This document shows, in pieces, positions 23,042 through 24,731 of a DNA stretch of 24,731 nucleotides. The stretch lies in assembly GCA_049582065.1 (NCBI GenBank), contig JBAUTF010000030.1:1-24731 (forward strand), in the 5' to 3' direction. Source of the stretch: DATKSS01 sp049582065. Its GTDB lineage: Bacteria; Chloroflexota; Dormibacteria; Dormibacterales; Dormibacteraceae. A model generated the notes under the pieces. That model ran no database searches and was not told the DNA's origin. It saw only the letters and a program-made list of their open reading frames with translations. The first letter of the stretch is position 1. Each line of letters begins with the position of its first letter. The translations under genes were made by a program, and so were the position numbers.

Positions 23042-23521
23042 CTATGCGGCAACCACGTCGGCGAATCGGTGGAGGTACAGCGCCCACCCTTCGTCCGCGT
23101 CAACCCCCTCGCGGACAGCCTCCCAGCCATCGCCGTGGCGATCGATGTTCCGATGCTCGAGCTCGACCCGGGTCCGATTCGGCGCCTCGGCGATGAATCG
23201 CACATCGACCTCGCTGGTTTTCGCAGTGTCAGTCTCGATTTGCCACTGCGGGCTGATGTCCCAGCTGATCACAACATGATTTGGTGGGTCGTACGCCAGT
23301 ACCCGAGCCCAGCGACACTCGCTCCCGTCGACACCCTTGTCGTAGACAGCGCCACCCTCGTGTAGCTCGAAGACTGTCTCAGCGATATCGACGCCCAGCA
23401 GGTTGTGCTCGGGCGGCTTGAAGCTGCCGAAACCCTCAGTGAAGAGCGAGAACGCACGCTCGATCGGCGCCTCGACGACGACCTGGTGGCGGACGGACGT
23501 TGCTGCTGCTGGGGTGGTCAT
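23042..23521 (-). CDS. SRPBCC/AHSA1-like protein
   Basis: A protein of 159 residues. The opening VRHQVVVEAPIERAFSLFTEGFGSFKPPEHNLLGVDI, the DGSECRWARVLAYDPPNHVVISWDISPQW core and the C-terminal DGWEAVREGVDADEGWALYLHRFADV helix are typical of AHSA1-type SRPBCC proteins paired with ArsR. ATG 23521 overlaps the ArsR stop as ATGA and has GGAGG just upstream. The ligand is unknown. Confidence 0.9.
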   Translation of the reverse strand: MTTPAAATSVRHQVVVEAPIERAFSLFTEGFGSFKPPEHNLLGVDIAETVFELHEGGAVYDKGVDGSECRWARVLAYDPPNHVVISWDISPQWQIETDTAKTSEVDVRFIAEAPNRTRVELEHRNIDRHGDGWEAVREGVDADEGWALYLHRFADVVAA

Positions 23522-23838
23522 GTCACCTCCTCTTCGGGTTGCTCGACGGCGGCCTTGTAGGCGTCGAGGGTGCTGGTCCAGAACCGGTCGAGCTCGGCAC
23601 GCAACTCGCTGAGACCGTCCGGGTTGATCGCGTAGATGCGCCGGTTGCCGACGGCCTCGTCAACGACGAGTCCCGCATCCTTGAGCACTCGGAGGTGCTG
23701 TGAGACCGCCGGCCTGCTCACTGGAAGGCCTTCGGCGAGTTCGCCGACAGCGTACGGCCGATTGGCAAGCCGCTCAAAAATCGTCAGCCTCGTGCGATCG
23801 CCGAGGGCGGACAACGCGGCGAGTTGGTCAGTTGTCAC
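23518..23838 (-). CDS. ArsR-family transcriptional regulator (SRPBCC-linked)
   Basis: The protein is 106 residues from GTG 23838. Its winged helix reads LAALSALGDRTRLTIFERLANRPYAVGELAEGLPVSRPAVSQHLRVLKDAGLVVDEAVGNRRIYAINPDGL, followed by the LRAELDRFWTSTLDAYKAAV helix common to ArsR proteins next to AHSA1 genes. It has no metal-binding Cys. It is distinct from the other ArsR in the window (different recognition helix: SRPAVSQHL against SLPGVTKHL) and has its own operator. It is translationally coupled to the following SRPBCC gene. Confidence 0.92.
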   Translation of the reverse strand: MTTDQLAALSALGDRTRLTIFERLANRPYAVGELAEGLPVSRPAVSQHLRVLKDAGLVVDEAVGNRRIYAINPDGLSELRAELDRFWTSTLDAYKAAVEQPEEEVT

Positions 23839-23841
23839 GCA

Positions 23842-23875
23842 CCGTAAGGTAATACTTACGGACCTTGGGCGTCAA
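23842..23875 (-). promoter_or_regulatory. ArsR operator palindrome with overlapping promoter
   Basis: CCGTAAG and CTTACGG form perfect 7-bp arms around a 6-base spacer (23842-23861), four bases before the ArsR GTG. Read on the minus strand, TATTAC (23854-23849) can serve as -10 and TTGACG (23875-23870) as -35, with 15 bases between. The -10 lies exactly in the palindrome spacer, a layout suited to autorepression and a near-leaderless message. Confidence 0.65.
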
Positions 23876-23922
23876 GGCTCGGGCAACGCCAGGCAACGAG
23901 CGGTCCGGGTGTGGCGAGGGAC

Positions 23923-24729
23923 TCACAGTCGGAGGCACGCAGCGGCCGCCAGCCAGAACAGCGACTCGCGACTGTCGTGGTGTTGCCAGTCGCGACGGTC
24001 CCACTCTTCCCGAGCCAATGAGTCGCCTGCATACAGCAGGTAGACGAGCGGAACCCCTCGGAAACGGGCGACCGCGAACAGCGCAGCCGCCTCCATCTCA
24101 ACCACAAGACAGCCTTCCTCGCGACGCCGGGCGGTGCGAGCCCGGGTCTCCCGGTAGATGCCGTCCGTACTCCATGTCTTGCCCGTGACGAAGGGGACAT
24201 CGCGCTCGCCCAGCATCGTCGTCGCGGCATCCACCGCAGAAGGCGCTGGCTCGACCTCACGCGACGGCGCCAGGTAATGGTATGAGGTGCCCTCATCACG
24301 GATGGCTGCGGTCGGCACGATGACGTGGCCGAGCGCGAGTTCAGGCACCAGCGCGCCCGCGCCACCGCAGACCGCGAATCGCCGGCAACCACGTGCGATC
24401 GCCTGCTCGAGGAAGGCGGCCGCCAACGGCGCGCCAACGCCTGGTTGGAAGAAAGCGAGTCGTTTACCCTCGTACTCGATCTCATACGCGACGTGGGTGC
24501 CATGCTCGGCCCGCATCTTGAAGCACTCGCGGGCACCGCCAGAGAGCTTGGCGACCACCTCGCTGAAGAAGCAAAGGACGGCATGTTCAGGGACATCGCG
24601 GGGCGACACCATCGTGGGATCGATGATCCCCAGCGAATCCGGGTCGTACTCCAGGATCGGGTAGTCGGCCACTTCAATCCTTGACTGCTTCGCCTCCGGG
24701 ATACCGTAGCCAGGCTTGCGGGGAGGCAT
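23923..24729 (-). CDS. Nucleoside phosphorylase (uridine phosphorylase-like)
   Basis: A protein of 268 residues, ending at 23923; ATG 24729 is two bases from the window edge, so the ribosome site and any longer N-terminus cannot be judged. PNP_UDP_1 family signs are FFQPGVGAPLAAAFLEQAIARGCRRFAVCGGAGAL (93-127), STDGIYRET (187-195) and VEMEAAALFAVA (210-221), where Glu211-Met212-Glu213 bind the ribose. These enzymes split a nucleoside with phosphate to base and ribose-1-phosphate in the cytosol. The group with the TDGIYRET and late EMEA motifs is often annotated as uridine phosphorylase; the base specificity is not certain. It is on the same strand as the downstream ArsR operon but is separated from it by that operon's own promoter. 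Confidence 0.85.
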   Translation of the reverse strand: MPPRKPGYGIPEAKQSRIEVADYPILEYDPDSLGIIDPTMVSPRDVPEHAVLCFFSEVVAKLSGGARECFKMRAEHGTHVAYEIEYEGKRLAFFQPGVGAPLAAAFLEQAIARGCRRFAVCGGAGALVPELALGHVIVPTAAIRDEGTSYHYLAPSREVEPAPSAVDAATTMLGERDVPFVTGKTWSTDGIYRETRARTARRREEGCLVVEMEAAALFAVARFRGVPLVYLLYAGDSLAREEWDRRDWQHHDSRESLFWLAAAACLRL

Positions 24730-24731
24730 GC

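Noticed and set aside
1..24731. tRNA genes, CRISPR arrays, attachment sites or intact insertion sequences
   Set aside because: No cloverleaf, regularly spaced repeats, terminal inverted repeats with a transposase, or integrase gene could be seen by eye on either strand.

Overview
The window is GC-rich DNA with dense gene packing, many ATGA/GTGA stop-start overlaps, frequent GTG/TTG starts and several promoters whose -10 box lies almost on the start codon (leaderless-type). Gene content includes LIV-type ABC transporters, class III CoA transferases, FadR-type GntR regulators, ArsR-SRPBCC pairs, pRiA4b ORF-3 proteins and an RHH/PIN pair. Together these fit a soil-type high-GC actinobacterium or a neighbouring terrabacterial lineage. 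There is no rRNA or other marker gene to fix the taxon, so this is inference. I saw no tRNA, CRISPR array or intact insertion sequence.

Layout. (1) 1-2246, plus strand: a tightly coupled cluster holding the end of a PLP aminotransferase, a small cupin, an SDR-fold protein that lacks the catalytic Tyr and Lys, and a class II glutamine amidotransferase. (2) 2353-4300: a minus-strand pair (small conserved protein and pRiA4b ORF-3 family protein) next to a plus-strand RHH antitoxin / PIN toxin module. (3) 4703-7160: a small conserved protein, then an acetyl-CoA synthetase-type ligase. (4) 7407-8859: a minus-strand MerB-like protein with all catalytic residues, followed by about 0.9 kb that looks like eroded coding DNA. 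(5) 8860-20167: the most interesting block. A FadR-type regulator and malonyl-CoA decarboxylase are transcribed leftward. A complete LIV-type ABC transporter (lipoprotein, two permeases, two ATPases), a CaiB/BaiF CoA transferase and a large FAD/Fe-S 2-hydroxyacid dehydrogenase are transcribed rightward. A palindromic GntR-like operator sits in the shared promoter region. (6) 20168-20803: no intact gene, but a clear C-terminal remnant of a primary-type sigma factor. (7) 20804-23838: two ArsR-SRPBCC modules, each with a palindrome at its promoter, flanking a TfoX-N-like gene. (8) 23923-24729: a nucleoside phosphorylase.

How the genes may work together. Block 5 can be read as a regulon for taking up and breaking down malonate or a malonate-yielding acid. 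The ABC transporter would import the acid, the dehydrogenase would oxidise a 2-hydroxy precursor, the CoA transferase would make the CoA ester, and malonyl-CoA decarboxylase would yield acetyl-CoA, under control of the adjacent FadR-type protein. It resembles the rhizobial matRABC system in logic, but with a CoA transferase in place of the MatB ligase and a LIV-type ABC importer in place of the MatC carrier. The substrate is inferred, not shown.
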